64,000 nt of DNA from Shewanella vesiculosa (GTDB lineage Bacteria; Pseudomonadota; Gammaproteobacteria; Enterobacterales; Shewanellaceae). Made by a program: the position numbers and the translations under genes. This document shows, in pieces, positions 8,283-16,347 of the stretch. Position 1 is the first letter of the stretch, and every line of letters starts with the position of its first letter. The stretch lies in NCBI RefSeq assembly GCF_021560015.1, contig NZ_CP073588.1, positions 4,448,501-4,512,500 on the forward strand, in the 5' to 3' direction. Below the pieces are notes generated by a model. That model saw only the letters and a program-made list of their open reading frames with translations, was not told the origin of the DNA and made no database searches.

Positions 8283-9680
8283 ATGAAGATGAACGCAAAA
8301 TCAATTGCACTGAGTGCAGTGATTGCAGCCAGTTTTTTAGCCGCTGGCGCAATGGCTAGTGAGAAAACCGAACCTCGTAATGAAGTTTATAAGGATAAAT
8401 TCTCAAAACAGTACGACAGTTGGCATGCTACTGATGAAAGCAAAGAAGTTGTCGATATGTTAGAAAAAGTACCTAGCCTAGTCGTGTTATGGGCGGGTTA
8501 CGGTTTTGCTAAAGATTACAATGCACCTCGTGGTCATATGTATGCAGTAACTGACGTAACGAATACATTGCGTACTGGCGCACCAAAAAATGCACAAGAT
8601 GGTCCAATGCCAATGGCCTGCTGGAGCTGTAAAAGCCCTGACGTACCACGGGTGATTGAAGAGCAAGGTGAAGATGGCTATTTCAGTGGTAAATGGGCTA
8701 AAGGTGGCCCAGAAATTGTCAATGTGCTCGGTTGTGCTGACTGTCATGAAAAAGGATCTTCAAAGTTACGCATGTCTCGTCCGTTTGCTGAGCGCGCTAT
8801 GGCAACATTAAATACGCCATTTGATAAAGCTTCTCGTAAAGACAAGCAATCAATGGTGTGTGCTCAATGTCACGTTGAGTACTATTTCGAGAAAACAGCA
8901 GAACGTCCTGGTTTTGTTAAATTCCCTTGGGATATGGGTACCACAGTTGAGCAAATGGAAGTGTATTATGACAACATGGAGTTCTCTGATTGGACTCATG
9001 CCGTGTCAAAAACACCAATGTTAAAAGCGCAACATCCTGGTTATGAAACTTGGAAAATGGGCGTTCACGGTCAAAATAACGTGAGTTGTGTTGATTGTCA
9101 TATGCCTAAAGTGACTAATGACAAAGGCCGCAAATTTACAGACCATAAAGTGGGTAACCCATTTGATCGCTTTGAAGAAACATGTGCCACTTGTCACAGT
9201 CAAAGCAAAGAGTTTATGGTCAATTTAGTGAATGAAAGCAAACAGAAAGCACAAGACTTAAAGGCACGTGTTGAAACTCAATTAGTAAAAGCTCACTTTG
9301 AAGCTAAAGCGGCGTGGGATGCTGGTGCAACTGAAGTTGAAATGAAGCCAATCCTAATGGATATTCGTCATTCACAGTGGCGTTGGGATTATGCCACTGC
9401 ATCTCATGGTGCATCGTCTCATGCTCCTGCTGAAGTATTACGTATTTTAGGTACTTCATTGGATAAAGCTGCTGATGCTCGGGTTAAATTGGCTCAGTTA
9501 TTAGGTGCTAAAGGAGTTAAACAACCAATTGCATATCCTGATACGTCAACTAAAGCGAAAGCGCAAGCAGCATTAGGCATGGACATGAAAACCATGAATG
9601 CTGAAAAAGCTGAATTCAAGAAAACACTTGTTCCTAAGTGGAAAGAAGAAGCTAAAAAGCGTGAGGCGACTTATAAATAA
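8283..9680 (+). CDS. nrfA: Pentahaem cytochrome c nitrite reductase NrfA
   Basis: NrfA reduces nitrite to ammonium with six electrons in the periplasm. A Sec signal peptide covers about residues 1-26 (cleavage after GAMA). The active-site haem uses the special motif CWSCK (113-117), and four CXXCH haems follow (CADCH, CAQCH, CVDCH, CATCH), giving the canonical five. Start choice: GGAG at 8269 suits ATG 8283, while AAGGG at 8276 would suit ATG 8289; the signal peptide works with either. No nrfB, nrfC or nrfD follows, which fits Shewanella, where the quinol dehydrogenase CymA feeds NrfA. A terminator follows. Regulation by NarP is inferred from the upstream site. Confidence 0.97.
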   Translation: MKMNAKSIALSAVIAASFLAAGAMASEKTEPRNEVYKDKFSKQYDSWHATDESKEVVDMLEKVPSLVVLWAGYGFAKDYNAPRGHMYAVTDVTNTLRTGAPKNAQDGPMPMACWSCKSPDVPRVIEEQGEDGYFSGKWAKGGPEIVNVLGCADCHEKGSSKLRMSRPFAERAMATLNTPFDKASRKDKQSMVCAQCHVEYYFEKTAERPGFVKFPWDMGTTVEQMEVYYDNMEFSDWTHAVSKTPMLKAQHPGYETWKMGVHGQNNVSCVDCHMPKVTNDKGRKFTDHKVGNPFDRFEETCATCHSQSKEFMVNLVNESKQKAQDLKARVETQLVKAHFEAKAAWDAGATEVEMKPILMDIRHSQWRWDYATASHGASSHAPAEVLRILGTSLDKAADARVKLAQLLGAKGVKQPIAYPDTSTKAKAQAALGMDMKTMNAEKAEFKKTLVPKWKEEAKKREATYK

Positions 9681-9734
9681 CTGGTGTTGAACCTTAACGC
9701 TTTATGGTGTTATTAATCCTTAAATCATAAAAAT

Positions 9735-9760
9735 AGCCCTCATTTGAGGGCTTTTTTTTT
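9735..9760 (+). terminator. Rho-independent terminator after nrfA
   Basis: AGCCCTCA / TGAGGGCT stem with a short loop, followed by nine T residues, 55 bp after the nrfA stop. Confidence 0.9.
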
Positions 9761-9827
9761 ATGTTCGCTCTAAAAACCTCTGGCTTAAGCCGTTGTTACT
9801 CGATGTGATAAAAGCCAGCTCAATAAT

Positions 9828-9844
9828 TGCACTAAAATGATGCG
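9828..9844 (+). promoter_or_regulatory. NtrC (NRI) enhancer site 1
   Basis: TGCACTAAAATGATGCG matches the NtrC consensus TGCAC-N5-TGGTGCA at most positions. Its centre is 30 bp, about three helical turns, from site 2. Confidence 0.65.
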
Positions 9845-9857
9845 CTGATGTTTGAGA

Positions 9858-9874
9858 TGCACTTGAATGGTGCT
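9858..9874 (+). promoter_or_regulatory. NtrC (NRI) enhancer site 2
   Basis: TGCACTTGAATGGTGCT is a near-perfect NtrC site (11 of 12 consensus bases). It lies about 97 bp before the transcription start predicted from the sigma-54 promoter, a usual enhancer distance. Confidence 0.8.
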
Positions 9875-9937
9875 TTTATGTTAACAAATAAAATGAAAAA
9901 TAAAATAAAACTTATATATAACAGTGGTTTGAAAATG

Positions 9938-9953
9938 TGGCCTAATGATTGAA
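9938..9953 (+). promoter_or_regulatory. Sigma-54 promoter of glnK-amtB
   Basis: TGGCCTAATGATTGAA has the -24 GG and, exactly 10 bp later, a -12 GA in place of the usual GC. With two NtrC sites upstream and glnK downstream, a nitrogen-regulated sigma-54 promoter is the likely reading. Confidence 0.65.
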
Positions 9954-10009
9954 TTAACTATTAAACAAATAAATAACAATTACATTTTTTCACACTTTTG
10001 GAGGTCGAG

Positions 10010-10348
10010 ATGAAACTCGTCAGCGCTATCATCAAGCCATTTAAGTTGGATGATGTCCGTGAAGCCATTGCAGGCATGGGCATTGAAGGTATGACTGTTA
10101 CTGAGGTAAAAGGCTTCGGACGTCAAAAAGGCCACACTGAGCTTTATCGTGGGGCAGAGTATCAAGTGGATTTTTTACCTAAAGTAAAATTAGAAATTGC
10201 GACCAAAGATGAAAACTTGGACATGCTTATTGAAGCGATTACCAGTGCTGCCCATACCGGCAAAATTGGTGATGGTAAAATATTTGTTACTGATTTAGAA
10301 CAAGCGATCCGTATCCGTACGGGTGAACTTGATAACGAAGCATTATAG
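10010..10348 (+). CDS. glnK: PII nitrogen signalling protein GlnK
   Basis: A small trimeric PII protein that reports nitrogen and energy status and plugs the AmtB channel. From ATG 10010 it has 112 residues, the family length, and begins MKLVSAIIKPFKLDDV. The uridylylation Tyr51 lies in the T-loop (LYRGAEYQVDF), and the C-loop signature GKIGDGKIFV follows. GGAG at 10000-10003 sets this start; an in-frame TTG at 9998 lies within the ribosome-binding site and is not used. It is 9 bp from amtB. The nitrogen-controlled promoter and the partner support GlnK over GlnB. Confidence 0.95.
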   Translation: MKLVSAIIKPFKLDDVREAIAGMGIEGMTVTEVKGFGRQKGHTELYRGAEYQVDFLPKVKLEIATKDENLDMLIEAITSAAHTGKIGDGKIFVTDLEQAIRIRTGELDNEAL

Positions 10349-10357
10349 GAGACTGTT

Positions 10358-11608
10358 ATGGAAGAGTTAACTCAATTAGGCCTAACGGTTACTGAATTAC
10401 GTTTCGCACTAGATACATTTTATTTCCTTATCTCTGGCGCATTTGTGATGTGGATGGCCGCGGGTTTTGCCATGTTAGAAGCTGGCCTAGTCCGTTCAAA
10501 AAACACCACTGAAATTTTAACTAAAAACGTATGTTTATATGCAATCGCCTGTGTCATGTTTTTATTGGTTGGCTATAACATTATGTATGTAGACAATGTC
10601 GAAGGTGGCTTTATTCCTTCTTTTGGCACATTGATTGGTTCGCAAGCTGAAGGTGCAGACCATGCATTAGAGTCAGACTTTTTCTTCCAAGTGGTGTTTG
10701 TTGCTACTGCAATGTCGATTGTGTCTGGTGCCGTTGCTGAACGGATGAAATTGTGGTCTTTCTTAGTCTTCTCTATCGTAATGACAGCTGTAATTTATCC
10801 TGTCGAAGGCTACTGGACATGGGGCGGTGGATTCCTCTCTGAAGCGGGTTTTGTCGACTTTGCTGGTAGTGGTATTGTTCACATGGCTGGTGCGGCAGCA
10901 GCGATATCTGGTGTACTGCTTCTTGGTGCTCGTAAAGGTAAATACGGTGAAAATGGTCAAGTTCATCCAATTCCAGGATCTAACTTACCAATGGCAACCT
11001 TAGGTATGTTCATTTTATGGATGGGTTGGTTTGGCTTTAACGGTGGTTCACAACTGTTAGTTTCAGATGCTGAAAATGCCAGTGCAGTCGCTAAAATATT
11101 CGTAAATACTAACTCTGCCGCTGCTTTTGGTGCTATCTCAGCATTGATTGTGTGTAAAGTTGTCTGGGGCAAAGCTGACTTAACCATGATATTAAACGGT
11201 GCGTTAGCAGGATTAGTGGCGATTACTGCTGACCCGCTTTCACCTTCACTGTTAATGGCTGGTGTGATTGGCTTAGTGGCGGGTGCTGTTGTTATCTTCT
11301 CGGTTATCGCATTTGACCGAATTAAAATTGATGACCCAGTTGGCGCGATTTCGGTTCACGGTGTTGCTGGTTTCCTTGGGGTGATGTTAGTTCCATTATC
11401 AAATGCTGATGCTAGTTTTGGTAGCCAGTTATATGGTGCCGCCGTTATCTTTATTTGGGTCTTTAGCGCATCGTTACTTGTATGGTTTATATTAAAAATG
11501 ACCATGGGTATTCGAGTAACAGAAGAAGAAGAGTACAACGGTATGGATGCTTCTGACTGTGGTGTTGATGCTTATCCTGAGTTTGTGAGTGTCAAAAGCG
11601 CTGGTTAA
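10358..11608 (+). CDS. amtB: Ammonium transporter AmtB
   Basis: An inner-membrane ammonium channel of the Amt/Rh family, 416 residues with about 11 membrane helices. The pore twin-histidine positions appear as GIVHMAGAAAAI (near residue 175) and VHGVAGFLG (near 330). It starts with the periplasmic N-terminal segment MEELTQLGLTVTELRFALDTF and has no obvious long signal peptide. It is co-transcribed with glnK, whose product blocks the channel when nitrogen is plentiful. A strong terminator follows 26 bp after the stop. Confidence 0.95.
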   Translation: MEELTQLGLTVTELRFALDTFYFLISGAFVMWMAAGFAMLEAGLVRSKNTTEILTKNVCLYAIACVMFLLVGYNIMYVDNVEGGFIPSFGTLIGSQAEGADHALESDFFFQVVFVATAMSIVSGAVAERMKLWSFLVFSIVMTAVIYPVEGYWTWGGGFLSEAGFVDFAGSGIVHMAGAAAAISGVLLLGARKGKYGENGQVHPIPGSNLPMATLGMFILWMGWFGFNGGSQLLVSDAENASAVAKIFVNTNSAAAFGAISALIVCKVVWGKADLTMILNGALAGLVAITADPLSPSLLMAGVIGLVAGAVVIFSVIAFDRIKIDDPVGAISVHGVAGFLGVMLVPLSNADASFGSQLYGAAVIFIWVFSASLLVWFILKMTMGIRVTEEEEYNGMDASDCGVDAYPEFVSVKSAG

Positions 11609-11634
11609 GTTAATTCTTTAATCTAAGTAAAATA

Positions 11635-11664
11635 AAAAACAGAACCTTTAGGTTCTGTTTTTTT
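11635..11664 (+). terminator. Rho-independent terminator after amtB
   Basis: AAAACAGAACC / GGTTCTGTTTT stem with a TTTA loop, ending in a run of T. Confidence 0.9.
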
Positions 11665-11766
11665 ATGTATCTAATAAAATTCTTAACGCCGTTGTTGGGG
11701 AAAGCGAGTCAATGTGCTAGCGTGATATATTGGTATTTGGATGATAAAAACAGTGATGAGGTAACT

Positions 11767-12108
11767 ATGATGCGAGCATGGGTAAACTTATTGATCGCGG
11801 CGATACTTTTTAGCTTATTGTTTGGTGTCATGAGCCATGCTGGCACTGTTGTGGTGCGTCAATCATCTACGCCTTTTGATGCTTTTGCTGTTCGCGACCA
11901 ATTGTTACAACAGCACCAATGGCAAGAGCTGTTACGGCAGCAACAGCAGGTTACTATCCTACAATCGTTACCGATTGGATGCTTGGCGATAGCGTCACCG
12001 TTTAATTATTTTAGCTGTGGCCAACAATTTTATCGTCCCTATGACTATCAAGACACACAAGTGTTTATCCAAATAGATCCTCCTTTGAATGAGATCCCTG
12101 CTCAATAG
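11767..12108 (+). CDS. Secreted or membrane-anchored protein of unknown function
   Basis: I do not recognise this 113-residue protein. From ATG 11767 (GAGG 7 bp upstream) it starts with a signal peptide or anchor (LLIAAILFSLLFGVMSHA), then a Gln-rich helix (RDQLLQQHQWQELLRQQQQ), then a short domain with two Cys (SLPIGCLAI and YFSCGQQFYRP) that could form a disulfide outside the cytoplasm. The frame stays open back to 11665, but the terminator of amtB lies there, so the internal start is preferred. It precedes the lipoprotein gene at 12208 by 99 bp on the same strand. Confidence 0.6.
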   Translation: MMRAWVNLLIAAILFSLLFGVMSHAGTVVVRQSSTPFDAFAVRDQLLQQHQWQELLRQQQQVTILQSLPIGCLAIASPFNYFSCGQQFYRPYDYQDTQVFIQIDPPLNEIPAQ

Positions 12109-12207
12109 CGAATGCCTTGGTATCAAACCTTATCTCAGTAGCTTTGGCTGAATAGGCAACTATTGACTATGCTTTTAGATAGCGTATTTCTATCTGAGGG
12201 CTGAATT

Positions 12208-13428
12208 ATGTTCACTCGTCACTCAAAAAAGACAGCGGTTGATGCCTGTTACTATCATGACTATTTATCATTCAAATGGATTAAACTTCTACTCGTTACC
12301 TTACTTTTCGGTATGAGTGCCTGTCAGTCAACGCCATCTCCAAATCAAGCATTCAAGATTGCGAACTTATTTCATGATGAGCTATTTACGCCAATCGATA
12401 CTGTGGAGGTTGATGATATTTATCGTTTACCTGAGCCATTTGTGGCTCAATTTAGGCGACAGTTTCAAGCGGATAATATGCTTCGTAGCCAGAGTATTAT
12501 CGCCAATGAATGGTTAGCTCAGTATATTGGTGCTCAAGATGGTGGTTTTGAATACCGCGATAATGTTACTCATACCGCAAGTGAAACAGCGCTTAATCGC
12601 CAAGGTAATTGTATGTCTCTGGTGGTGTTATCGGCAGCTTTAGCTGATGTGTTAAATGTACCTGTTGAGTTTTATGATATTGATATTGAACCCGTTTGGG
12701 ATAGGCGTGGTGGTTTTTATTTAGTCAACGGTCACGTCAATTTGAGCCTGTTACCAGCGAAGGATTCTCATACTGTATTATTTAGGGGGACTGATATTTT
12801 GGTGGATTTCTTACCTGAACGTTCAGTTCGTGCTTACCATAAAAAAACAGTCAATAAGCGTCAATTAACCGCGATGTTTTATAACAATATAGCCGCGGAG
12901 GCATTGGTTGATGCTGATTATGATACCGCTTATTCACTGGTAAAAAAAAGTATTTTGTTAGACCCGCAGTATGTCGCTGCAATCAATACGATAGCGGTTA
13001 TTTATCGTCATAAAGGTTATGAAGCTGAGGCCGAATATGCATATCGGTTAGCGCTACAAGTTGACTCTCAAGATCTAACGACATTGTATAATTTAGCCTT
13101 AATTTTAGGGGAGCAAGGACGTCTACAAGAGTGGGCCGAGATACATAAGGTCCTTGAGTTAGCGAGAATTAATAATCCATTTTATTACTATGATATGGCT
13201 CAACAAGCGTATTTTGATAAGCAATATCAAGATGCACTGGTGTGGTATAAACGAGCTGTTGAAAAAGCGGATTATCGGCATGAATTTTATTTTGGCTTAT
13301 CTCGAGCGTATTGGGCAACAGGTGAGGCAGGGCTTGCTGAGAAAAACCTTAAGCGTGCAATGGCCTTGAGCGATACCATTCATAAACAAGGCTACCAAAT
13401 GAAGTTGCAAGCAATGATGCAACACTAA
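12208..13428 (+). CDS. TPR lipoprotein with transglutaminase-like cysteine domain
   Basis: After an N-terminal extension and hydrophobic segment, a lipobox MSAC places the lipidated Cys at residue 39. Residues 85-205 look like a transglutaminase-like fold with a plausible Cys135 (RQGNCMSL), His176 (VNGHVNL) and Asp200 (ILVDFLPE) triad. Residues 225-395 hold about four TPR repeats (for example AINTIAVIYRHKGYEAEAEY and TLYNLALILGEQGRLQEW). Such proteins may be envelope peptidases or binding scaffolds, but the substrate is unknown. The stop abuts, without a gap, the stop of the convergent gene. Confidence 0.75.
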   Translation: MFTRHSKKTAVDACYYHDYLSFKWIKLLLVTLLFGMSACQSTPSPNQAFKIANLFHDELFTPIDTVEVDDIYRLPEPFVAQFRRQFQADNMLRSQSIIANEWLAQYIGAQDGGFEYRDNVTHTASETALNRQGNCMSLVVLSAALADVLNVPVEFYDIDIEPVWDRRGGFYLVNGHVNLSLLPAKDSHTVLFRGTDILVDFLPERSVRAYHKKTVNKRQLTAMFYNNIAAEALVDADYDTAYSLVKKSILLDPQYVAAINTIAVIYRHKGYEAEAEYAYRLALQVDSQDLTTLYNLALILGEQGRLQEWAEIHKVLELARINNPFYYYDMAQQAYFDKQYQDALVWYKRAVEKADYRHEFYFGLSRAYWATGEAGLAEKNLKRAMALSDTIHKQGYQMKLQAMMQH

Positions 13429-14286
13429 TTATTGCGAAGGTGTTTTAGTCTGTGGTTGATAATAGTTCTTTTCTGCAAGCTCGAGTATGTCTTGATAACG
13501 ATTTGATTGTTTGAGTGAAGTAATTGCGCTATCAATTTCCTCAGCCGTTATTTTATCATGACAGGCAATTTTTCGTTGGGCAGGTTCAAACAGTGAGACT
13601 TCTGTTACTGCAACACTCGTATCGAGTTTTGATGCGAGTAAATAGCGATAATATTCAAATATCCGCCTTTCTAGAACGATGACTTGTACATAACCATTAA
13701 ACAGCATCACAACTTGGCTTTTTTGATTGGTAATCTCACTAAAATGAGGATTACCGTTGGCAATATCTTTAAATTTATTACCTAAATATTGTTTTGAATT
13801 TTGAAAGCCTAAAACGGACAAGGTATTGAGATCACTTATTTTTTCTATATTAAGATTGTTTTTTGATAAGTAGAATGCGCTATTTTTATATTCAATCAAG
13901 CTTTGGGTATAAAATAAACCTGCAACATTGTCTGGCGTATTAATCATGCAGTCGATTCTATGGGTTCTAACTAAGCGTTGCGCACGCAAATTTGGTGCAT
14001 GAACAATTTCTTTAATAGCAATGTTTTTACTGTCGAGGGCGGCTTTTAATAGATCATACTGCACACCAATCTCTTCATCAGCGAAGAAATACGGAGCAAT
14101 ACTATCACTGGTTGAAAAACTAATGTTGTCGATCATTAGCGGCGATTGTTCATTCTTGCTCAGCGCGTTAAATTTATCTGATAGGGGTACATTTTCTATT
14201 GGGGATAATAAAGTGGCAGATAAGGGTCTACAAAAGCCTAATAATAAGTTAAATAAACAGATAGACAAAACGATATTGCTTTTCAA
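13429..14286 (-). CDS. Periplasmic solute-binding protein, family 3 type
   Basis: A 285-residue protein with an N-terminal signal peptide (ending near PLSA, residue 24) and the two-lobe pattern of family-3 amino-acid-binding proteins: PYFFADEEIGVQYDLLKAAL in lobe one, RLVRTHRIDCMINTP, then IEKISDLNTLSVLGFQNSKQYLG. No transporter permease or ATPase gene is beside it, so it may be an orphan sensor or binding protein. It stands alone, abutting the convergent TPR lipoprotein stop exactly (TAA/TTA). Ligand unknown. Confidence 0.7.
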   Translation of the reverse strand: MKSNIVLSICLFNLLLGFCRPLSATLLSPIENVPLSDKFNALSKNEQSPLMIDNISFSTSDSIAPYFFADEEIGVQYDLLKAALDSKNIAIKEIVHAPNLRAQRLVRTHRIDCMINTPDNVAGLFYTQSLIEYKNSAFYLSKNNLNIEKISDLNTLSVLGFQNSKQYLGNKFKDIANGNPHFSEITNQKSQVVMLFNGYVQVIVLERRIFEYYRYLLASKLDTSVAVTEVSLFEPAQRKIACHDKITAEEIDSAITSLKQSNRYQDILELAEKNYYQPQTKTPSQ

Positions 14287-14714
14287 TGGTTAGTCTCCTC
14301 AGGAGATACTGCTTAGTGTTAAATAGATCATCATCCTTGTGTTGATTCATGGTAATAACCAAAGTAAAGCACATTAACATCATGAGTACACTTTGATTAT
14401 AAGACAAGTTATCTTTAGCGTCATTGAATATAAAAAAATCATCAAATAGCCTTACTTAATACTCCGTTTATACCAAGGTCCTGTCGGATCATCAGTCATT
14501 GTTTTAGCGTATTGCTAACGAATCAATTTTTATTGTCTCTTTTATCGGCCCAGATGAGTAATACTTGATTGATTTGTCGATAGATACTGGTTAAATTGAA
14601 GATTCTTATTCATTTTCTCGATGGTTTTTTATCATTTCTTAATGGATTGTATCAGCTGATTTAGCCTTATATTAAATCAGATAAATTATATGTTTTGCCG
14701 GAGTTGTAACCACT
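14287..14714. other. Intergenic control region of aroG, with an inverted repeat
   Basis: This 428-bp AT-rich gap between two divergent genes holds no ORF I would support. A perfect inverted repeat CTGATTTA-N9-TAAATCAG at 14656-14680 ends 35 bp before the aroG ATG and could be an operator. I found no clear TyrR or TrpR box. Confidence 0.4.
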
Positions 14715-15770
14715 ATGCATTATCAAAATGACGATATTCGTATCGATGAAATAAAAGAATTGCTACCTCCAATTGCGATTCTAGAGCGATTTCCGGCAAC
14801 CGAACATGCATCAACAACCGTTTTCAATGCACGTAACAGTATTCATAATATTTTAGCGCGTAAAGATGATCGCATCTTGGTGGTGATTGGCCCTTGTTCA
14901 ATCCATGATCCTGTTGCCGCGTTAGAATATGGTCAACGTTTGGTTAAGTTACGTCAGCAGTATAAAGATCAGCTTGAAATTGTTATGCGAGTGTACTTTG
15001 AAAAGCCGAGAACAACGGTTGGTTGGAAGGGGTTAATCAATGATCCTTATATGGATAACAGTTTTCAATTAAATGATGGCTTACGCACTGCTCGTAAACT
15101 ATTAGTTGATTTGAACGATGCTGGTATCCCAACCGCTGGTGAGTTTTTAGATATGATAACACCTCAATATGTTGCCGATATGATGTGTTGGGGCGCTATT
15201 GGGGCACGCACGACTGAGTCGCAAGTTCACAGAGAGCTATCATCAGGTCTTTCTTGCCCAGTCGGGTTTAAAAATGGTACCGACGGTACCATTAAGGTGG
15301 CAATTGATGCGATTGGAGCTGCTAATGCTCCACATCATTTCTTATCGGTGACTAAGTTTGGTCATTCGGCTATTGTCTCCACTAAAGGTAATCCTGATTG
15401 CCATATTATTTTACGCGGTGGACGCACTCCCAATTATAGTGCTGAACATGTAGTTGATATTGCTCAGCAGCTGACTAAATCAGAATTGCTTGATAACATT
15501 ATGATCGATTTTAGCCACGCCAATAGCAGTAAAGATTATAAAAAGCAGATGATGGTTGCTGAAGATGTGGCAGGGCAAATATCTCAAGGAAATTATGCTA
15601 TTTTTGGTGTAATGGTCGAAAGCCATTTAGTTGAAGGGCGTCAAGATTTAATTGAAGGCAGTGCTCTGTGTTATGGGCAAAGCATTACTGACGCTTGTAT
15701 AGGATGGGATGACACTGAGACGCTGCTAGCGACATTAAATCAAAGTGTCCTGAACCGTCGCCAAGCATAA
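14715..15770 (+). CDS. aroG: DAHP synthase, AroG type
   Basis: 3-Deoxy-7-phosphoheptulonate synthase condenses PEP and erythrose 4-phosphate, the first step of aromatic biosynthesis. At 351 residues it follows the phenylalanine-sensitive AroG closely throughout: MHYQNDDIRIDEIKELLPP at the start, VVIGPCSIHDP near residue 60, MRVYFEKPRTTVGWKGL near 92, GAIGARTTESQVHRELSSGL near 160 and MIDFSHANSSK near 265. The metal-binding Cys lies in GPCSIHDP. Isoenzyme assignment (Phe- rather than Tyr- or Trp-inhibited) rests on remembered similarity, not on a feedback test. A bidirectional terminator follows. Confidence 0.92.
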   Translation: MHYQNDDIRIDEIKELLPPIAILERFPATEHASTTVFNARNSIHNILARKDDRILVVIGPCSIHDPVAALEYGQRLVKLRQQYKDQLEIVMRVYFEKPRTTVGWKGLINDPYMDNSFQLNDGLRTARKLLVDLNDAGIPTAGEFLDMITPQYVADMMCWGAIGARTTESQVHRELSSGLSCPVGFKNGTDGTIKVAIDAIGAANAPHHFLSVTKFGHSAIVSTKGNPDCHIILRGGRTPNYSAEHVVDIAQQLTKSELLDNIMIDFSHANSSKDYKKQMMVAEDVAGQISQGNYAIFGVMVESHLVEGRQDLIEGSALCYGQSITDACIGWDDTETLLATLNQSVLNRRQA

Positions 15771-15790
15771 AGTGGGTGTAAACTGACGTA

Positions 15791-15822
15791 AAAATAAGGC
15801 GCTAAATGCGCCTTATTTTTTT
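15791..15822. terminator. Bidirectional terminator between aroG and the small convergent gene
   Basis: AAATAAGGCGC / GCGCCTTATTT stem, loop TAAAT, T-run on the plus side and A-run (T on the minus strand) on the other. The last codons of the convergent small gene lie inside its right arm. Confidence 0.88.
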
Positions 15823-15989
15823 ATACCTTGTACTAAGTATTCATTGGCCTTAGCTAAACTGCCAAAAGCCGATATGAGATTATCACGGCCTTTTTCTTGC
15901 AACTCAGGGTTACCTGATTCAATCATCATCCATACCCATGTTTGTATTAGTTGTAATGGTGGGTACTGAATTTTTGAATTCTCCAACAT
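15813..15989 (-). CDS. Small protein of unknown function (58 aa)
   Basis: The probable start is the ATG at 15989 (MLENSKIQYPPLQLIQ), with GGA 5-6 bp upstream; the frame extends further to 16037 but without a better start. The product is a soluble, tryptophan-containing helical protein (TWVWMMIESGNPELQEKGRDNL) with no membrane segment. I do not recognise a family. Its 3' end reads into the terminator shared with aroG, which is compact but workable. Confidence 0.5.
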   Translation of the reverse strand: MLENSKIQYPPLQLIQTWVWMMIESGNPELQEKGRDNLISAFGSLAKANEYLVQGIKK

Positions 15990-16347
15990 AAAGTATCCTT
16001 TAAACTCGTAAATCGTTGTTTGTTTACTATCAAACAAGCATTTTTATGTAACCAAAGAATAACAAATTCTGCTTACAGAAATAACTCAATTTAGATTAAA
16101 AAAGCTTAAAAGGGCTAAAAAAGTTTGAAATATAGTATTTATGTCTAATGTAGATTCTATAATCGTACTACTAAAGTGCTATCTATGTACTACTTACATG
16201 CGATTACCCCCCCTTTTATGATCCTGGTGAGTTTGCCGTTATTACATCGTAATGTGAGCAATGTCTGATAAGAAAATGGCATATAATAAGACAATCAATA
16301 TTAGATCGTCGTAAACTGCCTAGCAGCGGTAAATAACTGGAGCATAA
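15990..16347. other. Intergenic region upstream of the ABC exporter
   Basis: A 358-bp AT-rich gap. A perfect -10 hexamer TATAAT occurs at 16282-16287, but no convincing -35 stands at the right distance. A run of seven C at 16207-16213 is the only other notable feature. Confidence 0.3.

Noticed and set aside
9021..9203. Minus-strand open frame opposite nrfA
   Set aside because: It lies wholly inside the strongly supported nrfA gene and has no ribosome-binding site or family match; it is a shadow frame.
13421..13436. Abutting convergent stops as a sign of a gene fusion or rearrangement
   Set aside because: Both proteins look complete; back-to-back TAA/TTA stops occur in compact genomes.
15813..16037. 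Longer version of the small gene starting at 16037
   Set aside because: The upstream start has no ribosome-binding site; ATG 15989 is better placed.
16282..16287. TATAAT as the ABC exporter promoter
   Set aside because: A perfect -10, but no -35 at 16-18 bp and AT-rich surroundings make chance likely; noted only in the gap entry.
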